Origin: Cymbomonas tetramitiformis
Lineage: Eukaryota > Chlorophyta > Pyramimonadophyceae > Pyramimonadales > Pyramimonadaceae
Assembly: GCA_001247695.2 (NCBI GenBank)
Contig: LGRX02009982.1
Span: 1-43,558 of the forward strand
Direction of reading: 5' to 3'
Length of the DNA stretch: 43,558 nt
The notes under the pieces were generated by a model that searched no databases, was not told where the DNA came from, and saw only the letters and a program-made list of their open reading frames with translations. How positions within the stretch are numbered: position 1 is the stretch's first letter; every line of letters begins with the position of its first letter. Below, one piece after another: positions 10,101 through 20,600 of this stretch. The translations under genes were made by a program, and so were the position numbers.

Positions 10101-10860
10101 ACAGCAGGGCTTTGCAACCGACGACGCCCTCGAGGAATACCTGGCATCCGCTGGGCTAACGTTAAGGGATGTCCCGTTTGACGGTGATTGCTGGCTTTCC
10201 GTGGTTGCTCCGTACATCACATGTGCGGATGGACGACCCTGTCACCAAGTGCAATGGAGCGGCGTGAAGTTCTTTACAGTCAAGCTGCGGGAGGCTTTAG
10301 TTGAGTATATTAACACAAACCCCACCTGGAGCGATGGATCTGGCCGCCGCCCGGAGTGGCTGAACGATCCCGAATTCATCAGTGATCTGCATACAGGGAA
10401 GGCGCACAGTGACGAGCATTCGTTCCTGGTCCTGGCGAGCATGGCCAAACGGGTTCTGCAGGTGTACCGGATATTCCCCACTCGAGAGGAAGTGTTGCGC
10501 CGGAAGTGGCCACCAGGCGTCAATCACAAGAATCTCATCATGCCCGACTGTGACAACGCGATATACGGCCAATATGCGCCCTTCAGTATGCAGTACTTCT
10601 GCCCGCCCCCTGAAGAACCACTGACGAGCAACGAACCCATCCGGATCCTGCACATGCTGGAGGTTCCGTTATACGACCCCAAGCTTCCGGCAGATGACCA
10701 GACATGGGTAACTTACCCTGGCCACTTCATGCGGATCCTCACGGAGGAAGCGGCGGGAAAGGAAAAAGCTGAAATGGAGAGATTGCGCAAGGGAAAACGC
10801 GTGACGCGGACCGATGGTGCGCCAGGGAAGAAATCGAAGAAGCCGTTCAAGACTAACTAA
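7105..10860 (+). CDS. Large protein with C-terminal OTU-like cysteine protease domain
   Basis: One uninterrupted frame of 1,251 codons runs from the first ATG (an upstream in-frame TTG is not used). Around residues 1,010-1,130 it matches the OTU deubiquitinase fold: PFDGDCW holds the nucleophile Cys (about residue 1,029), followed by KLREALVEYINTNP and a DEHSFLVLASMAKRVLQVY segment like the DEhELQALA..R.I.VY of OTUs. The catalytic His could not be assigned with certainty. Residues about 500-555 form a Cys-rich cluster of three CxxC pairs (CIAC, CKAC, CGKC), probably zinc-binding. A KKQPKK and Arg-rich stretch (about 730-775) looks like a nuclear localisation signal. The first ~20 residues overlap a fragment of the 132-bp repeat. 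OTU proteases remove ubiquitin-like modifiers; the substrate here is unknown. Confidence 0.75.
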   Translation: MNKCIATYAHVRCGVRTAPLIRDLTVQGGCVGQGGQEYGDKPWLRLFPGADAHSVHTQKYPANVDVLLDYHISAGCSADDEQLNAIREFRGGAALAVYTAQLADIEVILEWIDWISKELCRLLQLLEEYSSEEETLRKAQRALPPDEPLPRGSNRQLNETGLTITELRKKLHGNITINTKSWKLAREAFGEPPLTPEFMRMGVEDLQDFCVRLRAWWDLAVSTQELVRQEYEETLNPISESLLPFFVVGGLFSSAVAKYKTPPLISPHGRAQVYCLWEAGDAHGGQPQRVFRIVWWYMRDEMVRRGDCIYRHLGERTPDTKVFLPAPAVLGRCIDSPSQVKHTDVHAHSMEELLGLERVYGEAGIRTYSALMCLDEQGYTEVLPETVDTMYWPENEDGVMQLPAAFQGFPTASPFQQARVGGGPGWMTVWPATLTAHQGKCPGQAVPGLEGLFRQRSLSLCVYHAFSYLEKGVIDLDNAVHIASHGFTEMYGMPIRMVCIACGDAIQFKGGYDLLPRVHACKACIHPLHEGTDLTQVGHVMCGKCFDFRNERGIRPPLMVHERHRGYAATLQDFQALEPAEARTRAVVNFADVAMGARQILLAFGPSADLSPEERASLRDVKWNLPPAEAPSPEQCAGPPLQYGEGQVVVQASTVQGFHEHPLFQKMQVSCPTMQSVIKALCVSVHRTAAKPSMVATDEGAAAPAAARADEHAVLLGHTPAVGGGEQPKKQPKKPYSGKRSPAAQLRRQADRKRKAAERRRRTTPVRQPMFDANGYLTSELLHQLSFPGMELAKLVASVITHNWNCSRPTFACRCSCHLSPKDTPGWHRNVASLQAVPPCLGLAARNTKARSAPMPATTAPPTVPSHVATSGRKTCRPRKTLAAMECGLEGQPATSAAAPMAAPAATPAPEARVVGAAPPCPQGLTEGTLVYGNDGRVHHVRTADMRLMLDFACDAPGEEGRLMFFTEVKQLQTDGPHVIAEPGVLDARMQLTHVQPAQQQGFATDDALEEYLASAGLTLRDVPFDGDCWLSVVAPYITCADGRPCHQVQWSGVKFFTVKLREALVEYINTNPTWSDGSGRRPEWLNDPEFISDLHTGKAHSDEHSFLVLASMAKRVLQVYRIFPTREEVLRRKWPPGVNHKNLIMPDCDNAIYGQYAPFSMQYFCPPPEEPLTSNEPIRILHMLEVPLYDPKLPADDQTWVTYPGHFMRILTEEAAGKEKAEMERLRKGKRVTRTDGAPGKKSKKPFKTN

Positions 10861-11030
10861 TCAGGTACTGCTTTGGATCTCATCAACAATCGCTTTCTGC
10901 AATCGACATCTGCGTGATGGATTACAGCCGGTGGGTTAGGAGTGGCGTGCGCGTGTCCTTGTATACAAAACCTTACAAATCCTAATATACTGGTTGTTGT
11001 CATGTGCAGGCAAGAGGCGCTGCTGTTCAG

Positions 11031-11262
11031 AGTTGGAGTCGAGCAGCTCCCATCGCAGCGGTAGAGTGATGTTGCAAAGCAGCGTGGCAAACTCATCTAA
11101 GCAGTAGAGCAATGTCAGAAATAAGCAGTCTGCATCGATAGTAGCGAGTTGGAGTCGAGCAGCTCCCATCGCAGCGGTAGAGTGATGTTGCAAAGCAGCG
11201 TGGCAAACTCATCTAAGCAGTAGAGCAATGTCAGAAATAAGCAGTCTGCATCGATAGGAGCG
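11031..11262 (+). repeat. 116-bp tandem duplication in the OTU gene 3' region
   Basis: The block starting AGTTGGAGTCGAGCAGC at 11,031 repeats at 11,147, offset 116 bp, almost without change. Each copy contains the segment (AACTCATCTAAGC through AAATAAGCAGTCTGCAT) that also precedes the MYND-2 hairpin. This indicates recent duplication of the shared 3' sequence. Confidence 0.85.
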
Positions 11263-11263
11263 A

Positions 11264-11303
11264 GTGCGCTAGGGAAGGGCGTGGCGCAGCCCCCTAGATG
11301 TAA
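11264..11303 (+). terminator. Shared 3' hairpin plus TGTAA, copy 2
   Basis: The hairpin is identical to copy 1 over its length and is followed directly by TGTAA at 11,299-11,303 and by further TGTAAA sequence. It lies about 400 bp after the OTU stop. Confidence 0.5.
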
Positions 11304-11630
11304 ACTATACGTAAATGTAAATAAACAAGTATTGCGTTCCTTTGTAACCGCCTTTCCGCCTCGAGTGGCGGACCACCTGTTTGGAGAGCCTAGCGGGCGC
11401 GTGCGCAAACCGAAGGGAGGGGGGTGTTAAGCCCAGTTTGTTATGCGGTTTTGATGTAGTTATGTGGTTGATATGTTGGTTGATATGTTGGTTGATATGT
11501 TGGTATGGTTGTTATGTTAGTTATGTGGTTGGTATGTGGTGTGTGCTGTCCGGGGAATGTGCAGGAAAAGGCAAAGGTCACGAGAACCAGGAAGGCCTCC
11601 GAGGTTCAATGCGATATTGAAACCTACATC

Positions 11631-13651
11631 ATGGCTTCTCCACCAGGCTTCGATATCCAGGCCGGACTCATAATACACCTCAGCAAGGCGTTCAAGCGGG
11701 ACCCCCCAGCGAAGCAACGGCATGCGATGATCGTGGAGAAGGTCACCACCATTTACCCCATGCTGACGCAGAAAGAGGCGACGAGAAAAGTGAACGCTCG
11801 TTTATACAATCGCCGGGCCGGCATAATGCAGCAAAAGGGAATGACGCTGGCTCGGTTTCAAGCGGATGATTTGGCAGCGTGCAAAAACTTCAACCTTCAG
11901 GCGCTGGCGTCGAAGAGGCCCCATCTCGTGATTCCACTGACACGCGCTGAAGCGCTTACCAGTCACCCCCTCCCCATTGCGGCAGGTGGGGCGCGGGCGG
12001 AGCCCATGGCACCGAGGACGGAGGTGTCGACCCCGCCAACAAGCCCTACCACGCAGTGCGGCACGCCAACGGTGGCTGATGCGGCAGGAGAACCGGGGGG
12101 TGCACATCTGCATGGGGGGGGGCAGCAGTGTCCGGCGCACAGGCGCCCGGGGCAGAGATGACTCCGCGAACCAGCGCTAGATTCCAGCGCACGAGGCTCC
12201 GACGTGCCGCGCGCGCAACAGGCCAACGAATCAACGGGGAGCAATCCGTGGCTTCACAAGCAGCCCCAGAAGACGTTCCAGGGAGCGACTCGGCACCTGT
12301 GCGTACCAGCCCTCGGCTAAACACGCAGCATGAGAACGCGAATGACCTGCAGGTGGAGAACAATATAGCAAGTAAGTCGGCCCCTGGGACCAGTTTCCGT
12401 TGTCGGTTTGACTAGCCTGGCACCGTGTGTAGGTGGTGACGTGATGTTGACTGGTTTGCAGTTCCAGAGTGCCTTCGATTACCTGTGCGTACCAGCCCTC
12501 GGCTAAAGAACGCGTACGAGCTGCAGGTGGAGAACAATATAGCATGTAAGTCGGCCCGTGCGTGCAGTCTTTGTTGTCGATTTGACTAGCCGGGCCCTGT
12601 GGGTAGTTGGTGACGTGATATTGTATGGCTCGCAGTCAAGAGGCGCAAGCTAAGCCAGCTGTTCTTCGGGGAGGAAAGCGCCCTTGAGGGCCTGCAACGC
12701 CTGCTGCAAGACCTGCTTCCACAAGTAGAGCAGCTGGACATCGCCACCCTCGTCGCGCATGTCGCCCGAGTGCACAAGGAAACGGGGAAGCGCGTGAATA
12801 TGACTGCAAAGGCCGTGTTCTTTACGGTACATATGCCTGGATTCAATCTTCTGCCTGTCAAGCATGCCAACCACTACGAGAAACAGGCCCGTGAGACGCT
12901 GGACAAGCGCTGGACGGCCGACCTGATAAAACACAAGGATTCGTCCGAGGCGCTTCAGGCTGCCTTTAAAGCCACCTGGAAGAAGGTATCTTCAGTGCAA
13001 AGGCGTGGCGTTCCGCGAACGGCGCGCTCCTCCAAGAGCATGGCGGAACCACCGGCGCCTGCGCGTGTACAGGGCAACAAGCACATGAGCAAAATCTGCC
13101 CCGTCGGACGGAAGGCCCACCTTGTGCGCACCGGGATGTCCTCTCGGGACCAGAAGAAGCTCCACGTGAATCAGAATACACAGGCGGGGGAGTTCCTGCT
13201 GGAGGACTTCTCGCATGCGGACTACGGGGAAATATACCCTGCGGATGTTCATGACTTAAATGGCATAGTGCGCGACCTGGAGATCTTCGTTGGCATGGAT
13301 TGCTTCGAGCATGACACGCCTGCAGCGTGGCGCGCGCTGGGGCACCCCCCCGTGATGCGGTGCCATTGCATCGGCGTGAAAGCGTGGGAAGACCGACCGG
13401 AGGATCCCGTCGGAGCCTTCGATTACTCTGTTTTCCACGACGACTTCTCCGTGGAGACTTTTGACTGGGACGAGCTGGTGCAAATGAATCTGGTTCGCGT
13501 CCCAGAGCTATACGTCACGGAGGACTACCGAGTGTGGTGGAAAAATCGCTCCGGTGACAACCGAGAACTTACAACCGACGAGTACCGAGGCGGCTTTGGG
13601 GACGCGCGGCCGAAGCATCTGCGCACCACGTCGTTCTGGGAACGGGTGTAG
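11631..13651 (+). CDS. Unrecognised three-exon gene with a duplicated exon
   Basis: Exons: 11,631-12,371, 12,462-12,545 and 12,636-13,651, joined by two 90-nt GT-AG introns (12,372-12,461 and 12,546-12,635; both donors GTAAGT). Both introns are phase 1 and the frames join exactly. Exon 1 shifts frame near a run of nine or so Gs (about 12,115-12,123), which may be a sequencing slip or a real lesion. The N-terminus is helical and basic, the middle is Pro/Ala-rich and low-complexity, and the last 150 residues are acidic and aromatic. No known domain was recognised. It sits between the OTU gene and the transposase and ends with the shared 3' hairpin, so it is likely cargo of the same element. Confidence 0.6.
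12299..12635 (+). repeat. Tandem exon-plus-intron duplication
   Basis: The coding segment VRTSPRL...LQVENNIA and the following intron occur twice: 12,299-12,461 and 12,480-12,635. Both copies end at the same GTAAGT donor. Because both introns are phase 1, the extra exon keeps the frame, giving a protein with two copies of a ~24-residue motif. Confidence 0.8.
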
Positions 13652-13763
13652 TGTTGATAAATCGCCGAGACGTAGTACGGAAATAGCGGACGCCGATCAC
13701 TCATAGAACCCACACGGCAGTCGTGTGAGAGCAGACGTGGGGCACATGCAATACGCACTAGGG

Positions 13764-13799
13764 AGTGCGCTAGGGAAGGGCGTGGCGCAGCCCCTTAGA
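13764..13799 (+). terminator. Shared 3' hairpin, copy 3
   Basis: The same dyad as at 5,985 and 11,264 lies here, with one substitution in the right arm (CCCCTTAGA). It lies about 110 bp after the stop of the duplicated-exon gene. TGTAA is replaced by CGTAA here, so the poly(A) interpretation is weaker. Confidence 0.45.
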
Positions 13800-14041
13800 C
13801 ATCGTAAACATGCAAATATTTTTAATATTGAGAACCCGCAAAGTACATGCTCCAACTGCCTGTCGCAACTTGCCTCACGGGTTGAAAGCTTCCCTCGCCG
13901 ACATGATTGCTGCGTGTGCGCCTTTCGTCCTCCTGTTGGCCAAGTGTTCACGGGGTGGGGATGAGCGGGGGGAGGCAGCGCGTGCAACCTTTGTTTGGCA
14001 ACAACCATGGTGGAATACTAACGATCGTCGTATTTTTGCAG

Positions 14042-14541
14042 GATCTTTATACAACGTACGGCCTTAGCCTATCTGACGTCATGGACATTGCATCGGAGTC
14101 CAAGCGCACCCGCAATAGTCTACGATCGGTCCTACGTCGACGAGACGGAGCGCTCCCTGCAGATGGAGGGCCATGCCTTCCGGCGGAGCATGACCGCGTC
14201 ACCAAGGTGGCGAAGACAATAACAGCGGCAAGTGGCAATGTTACTTGGAGATGGCGTGTGACGAAGCTACCTACGTGGCCGGCCAGTATTGGGGCCATGC
14301 GCATGCCTGGGGAACTGTACGGCCCCGACGAGCAATTAACGGAGAACCAGACCTCACATGGCAGCGCGGTACCAGAGAATATGTCGTTCGACCTAGAGGA
14401 GGTGCCTGACCTTCTTAAAGCAAGTGCCGATGGCTTCTCAGACGAGGAGGGACCTGACGACGCGGAGACCGCACAGCTATTGGGGCAGCTACGTCTGGAA
14501 AGTGATGCCACGGAGTATAACGAAAACATATTTGTCCAGGT
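14042..14541 (+). CDS. Probable upstream exon of the transposase gene
   Basis: An acceptor-like TATTTTTGCAG opens a frame that runs to a GTACGT donor at 14,542. The encoded ~166 residues are basic first (SKRTRNSLRSVLRRRD) and acidic later. They resemble the DNA-binding or linker N-termini of large transposases only in a general way. I could not find an acceptor that joins it in phase to the next coding block, so it may be a separate exon, a separate small gene, or linked through an unseen junction. Confidence 0.4.
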
Positions 14542-14619
14542 ACGTACGACAGCAACTGAGCAACATTCTTGTGTGCTAAGTGTATTGCCAGCCCACAACG
14601 GGTGTATAAAGAACTAACA

Positions 14620-17600
14620 ATGCGGTATGGGGTTCGTACGCACGGTTTGATAAAGCAGGCCTTCCATGCCCACGGTTGCGACCAGGCGTGGCCAACAGAC
14701 TACGACATGTGGGACGAGCGCACGGCCACGGAGGCAGGTCTCATGGATGAACTCTTGCGCACGGCCGAGGAAGGGCAGGACGTGGACATGCCTGAGGAAG
14801 AAAATGTAGTGGACATGCCTCCGCCGGAGAACCTGCAATGGGACATCCGCCCAGGTGAACCGCTGTTTATTGACAATCCGGATAATGATATAACCGTTGG
14901 TGAGGCGGTCTACTACTTCATGCAGTTGCGAATGGACCAAGGCTGGTCACGGCCAGCTTTTGACAGATTTCTGAAGGTCCTGCTCATGCTGATGGGTGGG
15001 CCTACCCGATGTCGCTTGCCAAGCACCCTATATAGGATGCGGACTTACATGCAAGTAGAAGATCACATGGCATATGCGGTTCATGTATGCCCGCGGTGGT
15101 GCCGACATTTCCCCCGAGAGCCAGATCCGAGGAAATGGGACCCAATGGAGGAGTGCGGTGTGGTGCTGGAGAAAGACGAAGCGGGTATCGTTGTCAAGCG
15201 CTGCAAGGAAAGACGGTTTGAGGTTGTGAAAACCGCGGACGGGGAGAAGTTGCGCCCGAAGGAGTGGTTCTATTATTTCCCGATCGAGGATACCATCCGA
15301 AGATGGATGGAATGCCCAGAGTTTTGCAAGGCCCGTGCCCGCCGAGACGCGCGCTTACAGTGTGACTTCTGGACATCGGAACTGGCGAGAAGCATAAACC
15401 GCCACGCGTCCGTTAAGGGCGCTCTCTTACAGGACGCTCCTAGGATCGAAACCCCCGTTGGAGGTGATCCTTATGTGGAATACGCCGAGCACCACGTGAT
15501 GGTGATTTCCCCCGGGGCGGATGACTGTCAAGTGTTCAACTCAGATGTTGGGTGACCCCCCCCCACACCATCTTGCACACCCCATATATACACAAGCATG
15601 TCGTGCAACCAGCCGCCGCGGATGCAACTGGCTGAGCGCGTGCGCGGGGATGTGGAGTGCAGGTCTTACTCCATGGGTGTCGGGGTGGTCAAAAGCGAAG
15701 ACCTTCATTACTCGGTACGTATGAAGATGGTGGATCTGGATGGTGGAGTGGCTACAGGTTAATCCAGGTATCCAGCGTAGCTTGTGGCTTGTGGCATTAT
15801 TAGCTTATTATGGTGGCAGTAGCAAGCTTGCAAGGGGAGAGGGGAAGGAAAAGAGAGGGGAAGGGAAAGTGCGAGGAAGCGCGCCTCGTAAATGTGTGGC
15901 ATCTCGGACTTTCACCGAGATCTCCAAACCAAGGGTTTGGCGCTCTGTTTTAGGTAACGCCACTTGCACTCTGCAGGAATCTGAAGCCAAATGCTATCGC
16001 ATATCTTTGAGGAATGGAAGGTGGAATGGGGGTGGCACGAATGCAGATGAGGCACCGTGACAAGTTTCACAAGTACCTATGGATGACAAAAGGGCCACGG
16101 CAGAAGATTGTTAATCCGTTGGTGGTATGGGGGCTCTTCGAAGACGAGATGCTCAGCCTGAGTAAGGGTCAGACGGTGGACGGAGCAGCTTTTGTGGTGC
16201 ACGATGCGTTCCTCAAGAAATCTTACCAGCTGACCGTGATCCTGGGAATGGTGTATGCCGACTCCGTTATGCGGATAACGATGGGCAGGTTCATGGGAAT
16301 TAGCAGTTACCGCGCCGATCCGTACAGTCTGTTTGAGGGAACTGTTGGTCCGGGGGGGCGAGGGATGTATTTCCGGGGCTATTTCAAGGAAGTGGAGCAG
16401 CAAGGATGGACCAACTCTAAAGGGTCAAAGAAGGTGTGGGCGGACGATGCCGATGCAATGATCACTAAGCAGATGCACGCCTCGATGGTGGCGAGCACAG
16501 AATCGGGCGCCGAACCAGCACACGCCACAGGGAGACACGGACGAGGTGCCTTGGAGCGCATTCCGTACTTTGACCCGATGCACGCATATGCCCACCCATT
16601 CGCACATTGTGTGTTGTACGGGAATGTAAAGAGGTGCCTCAAGCTCTGGTTTGGCAAGCTGAGCAACAACACGCACCCTAGGCTGGTTCTGCCGAAAGCG
16701 ATTGTTGATGAGATCCAAAGCCGGGCAGCCCTCATCCAACCGCCTCACGACATAGGCCGCCCGTACCATTGCGTGGTGAAGTACTTGGGTGCGTACACGT
16801 TCAGTCTTCCCTGCTCATTATTTCAGAAAGAGGCTCAAACGCACTGATGATAGCAGCGTTTGGCGCTCTGTTTGAGCTAATGCCACGAACGAATTGCAAC
16901 CTGACGAAAACTGTCGCCAAAAAGATAGGGTTGCCAAGTGTGCCTCCATCTTTTCTGCTTTTCGATGAGAAGCTTCCATCGAAAAGAAGAAAAGATGGAG
17001 GCACACTTGGCAACCCTATCTTTTTGGCGACAGTTTTTGTGAGGTTGCAATTCGTTCGTGGCATTAGCTCAAACAGAGCGCCAAACGTTGTGCTTATCTG
17101 AAATGACTCGCGACATGTGCAGGGTACGTGAGGGTGCGGCTGTGCCTGACCTATCCATGAACAAGCGCAATGGTGTTTGTCGTTATGGGGAGTGCGTGTG
17201 CTGCTGTGTTTGTGTAAATCGTACCCGGGGAGGGGTGTTGGGGGTGTTGGGGGGGGGCACCAAACGCAATTGGGGAGTTTGGGAGTTTCGGGAGTTCGGG
17301 AGTTTTACAATGGGAGGCCCTAAAAAAATCGAAAATTTGACCGAATCTAGGGTTTAAGATTTTCCCGAGTGGAATGTAATTTTATTTAATTTTCCGGTTG
17401 TTTTAGGGTTTAAGAAATATTCCTAATTTTCACGAAAGAAATCATCTTTTTCAGCCTGAATTAAGGAAGGTTTATGGGGTTTTTTGTGTTAAGAAAACAT
17501 AAATTTTCCATTGAACTTGTATAATATTTTACGCATTTTTAAGCTTCAATTTTTTTTTCGAAACTCGGTCGCAAAATGAAACTTTTTACGTCTGATTTTT

Positions 17601-20600
17601 ATGAAAAATGTTTTTGGGGGTTCATCGATGAACCCCTTTTGTTTTTTCTAGTTTTATATGAATTTCAGGCCGTTTTGGGTGTTGGGGAGTTTTACAAAGG
17701 GGAGGCCCTGAAAAAATCGAAAATTTGACCGATTCCAGGGTTTAAGATTTTCCCGAGTTGAATGTAATTTTATTTAATTTTCCGGTTGTTTTAGGGTTTA
17801 AGAAATATTCCTGATTTTAACTAAAAAAATCATCTTTGTCAGCCTGAATTAAGGAAGGTTTATGGGGTTTTTTGTGTTAAGAAAACATAAATTTTCCATT
17901 GAACTTGTACAATATTTCACGCATTTTTAAGCTTGAAATTGTTTTTCGAAACTCGGTAGCAAAATGGTACTTTTTGCGTCTGATTTTTATGAAATATGTT
18001 TTAGGGGGTTCATCGATGAACCCCTTTTATTTTTTTCTAGTTTTATATGAAATTCAGGCCTTTTTGGGGGTTTTTCTAAAAATTTTGAATTAAAAAAAAA
18101 AAACCCCGATTTTTTTGCAATTTCAGGAATATTTTTTGTTCACTTCGTCCCTATTTTTTGGGGGGGGTTGCCCCGTTTTTTTATATCTTATTCCAGGCAT
18201 AAAACAACCTACAACCGCTAGCTCGCCAACTCGAGTTTACGACGCGCGCCAGGACTTCTCTTAAATAAAGCACAAACGCGGACTAAAAACATTAAACGCG
18301 CAAACCCTTAAAAACCTACACCGAACAATTAAAAGTCTCACAACAACATGCCTTCCGTTTACAAGTTTGTTGACTACTTTGTTGCCGGACCTCATGACCG
18401 TGAGATGATTGCAACCCACCACATTCAACACTTGCGCTGCCATGACTGTCAGCTTGAGCAGTGGCGCCTTTCGACACATTACAACGTGCGCAACATGGAA
18501 CGTGGAAGAAGAGACCATGGGTTCGCCAGTTGGCGCTTCGTTCGTCGCACGCGGTCTCTTTTAGTTTTTGAATTGATGGCGCGCGATGGAGAATACCCCG
18601 ACCGTGCTGGTAACGAGTGGATTACCCCGCGGACCATGGTTGTGCCTGCTGACATTCCTGGCGGGACTCCAGGCTCTCATTGGACGCTTTTTTATATGCT
18701 CGAGTGTCCCCGCCGCTGGACTCAGCCGACCTGTAACTGTTGTAGGCCGTTCGGTAACTCCGAACGTTTTGAGCAACTCGCTACCGCATGCAGTTGTGAG
18801 ACGTCCGGTCTCATTTAGTTTTTAAATTGGTGGAGCGCGATGAAGACTACCCGGACCGTGCTGGTGACCTTTATAGTTTGTAGATAAACTTTACATTCAA
18901 CCACTAGTCTTTCGTATATTACAAGTTGTCGTTATTGAGAACTGGTATACTTGATGTGCTTATTTTCTTGCCGTAGAAAAGTGTGTAAGTGTTTATTCTT
19001 GCCGTGTTCATGACGAGTGTGTGGACATCTCGAATCTTGTCATTAAACAAACCTTTATAACACCCTGATTCAACTTACACCCTAAATGTGCTAAAGGAAA
19101 TATTTCCGTCACCGTTTATAAATACACTTTTCGCTCTTAACATCACATGAAATATACAGCTTCAAATCAATATTCAAAACAAAGTTACCGGCGCGCATGT
19201 TTTGCCTCCAGAGTTTAACACGACTTCACCTTTTCTAGTGCCCTTCGCCTACTCGTCTTCGTGCATTGACCAACTACGTTCTCCATTGGTTTTTCACGTG
19301 CTTTCGCGGACCACTACTAACCACAAGTCCGGGTGGCCGGCCCCCCAGTTAGGTTCAAAACATACTTCTTTCCCCGCCAAGATCCCTAACTAACTTTCAC
19401 GAACTTTCGATGTTCTACTTCACGTTTGTCACTTTCATCTTCCGGTACGGCTCACTCAATCCAAGATCCCCCACATGGCGCTTCGCGCAGCAGAACACCG
19501 CGTGAGATAAATAGTGCACCGCGCTCATGAAGTTTGCACGCTTCCTCTCCACGCCGATGAAGGCGCGTCCCATGCGAAGCGCTCCAATCCCAGTGGTTCC
19601 TGCGGAACACTTAACATCATTCAATACCCCGGCGTGTCCCTCGCGGCAAAACCAATGCATCCACAATGACACGCACCACTTCCCATGAACGGGTCCAGCA
19701 CCACCATGTCGATGTCGGTTGTGTACCGCTCCACCAACAGCTCCATGAGCTCCACCTTTTTCTGTCCCACCACCAAGGTCTTGCCATGCTCTTCGCAGGG
19801 CTTACCGCCCTTCAAGCATCCCACTACGGCGCAATCGTGCTTGAAGGTATCCTGCACTTGAACAGCTTGGAAAGGTCGTGCCTGATGTTCTACCTCGGTC
19901 TGAACGATGTCCATCCTCTGCTCCTCATCCATTTCCTTCCAGCTTGGTTCCCAGCTCTCAGCCAGGTGCTTTTCCAAGGCCTTCTCAAAAGCCTTCACCT
20001 CTTGGTAACTTAGGGCACGCAAAATGTTTCCAGTCCAACAATTCAGCGGGAAATAATCAAAGTCAAGGTCCTTACATTGCTGCCCCCTGGTTTGGATGCT
20101 GGTCTTGAAGTCCAACTTCGGAGCCTCCAGCTTCCGTGCAAAAGTCGTGTACTGGTGTCCCACGGACTTTGGAGTGTTCGTGAAAGTCGCGTTGTTGCGG
20201 TTCCCCTCCGTCACGATGTACCCCGGCATTGTCTTGTACACCTGTGATCCTTCCCCCCTTTTCCCTCCCTTTAAGAAACGTAACAAAAAAAACAAAAATA
20301 AAAGGGTGCCTTCAAAGCAACAAGTGTTACATCGATCCTACCGGGTGCTTCAACGCCTTCCAGCCCGCCTCCAAAGCTCGAAGGGCTTCACTGTCGCCTA
20401 AGGCACACACAATGGTGTCTCCGTCCACCTTCCCCAGATCGGCGTATTTATGAACCTCAGACATGCCATCGTTGTTCGCGCACAGCTCGTCCAACTTGAC
20501 TGCGAACGCATCCCAATCCACCTTCGTGTTGTACCCGGTCTTGCTCTCATGGCCCCACGGAACATCCGTGATGACCGCCGCCACACAAAACTTATCTTCC

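Noticed and set aside
17058..17357. 99-codon plus-strand ORF between the MITE and the left TIR
   Set aside because: It reads from MITE terminus into TIR sequence and is Gly-rich low complexity; it lies inside the transposase intron.
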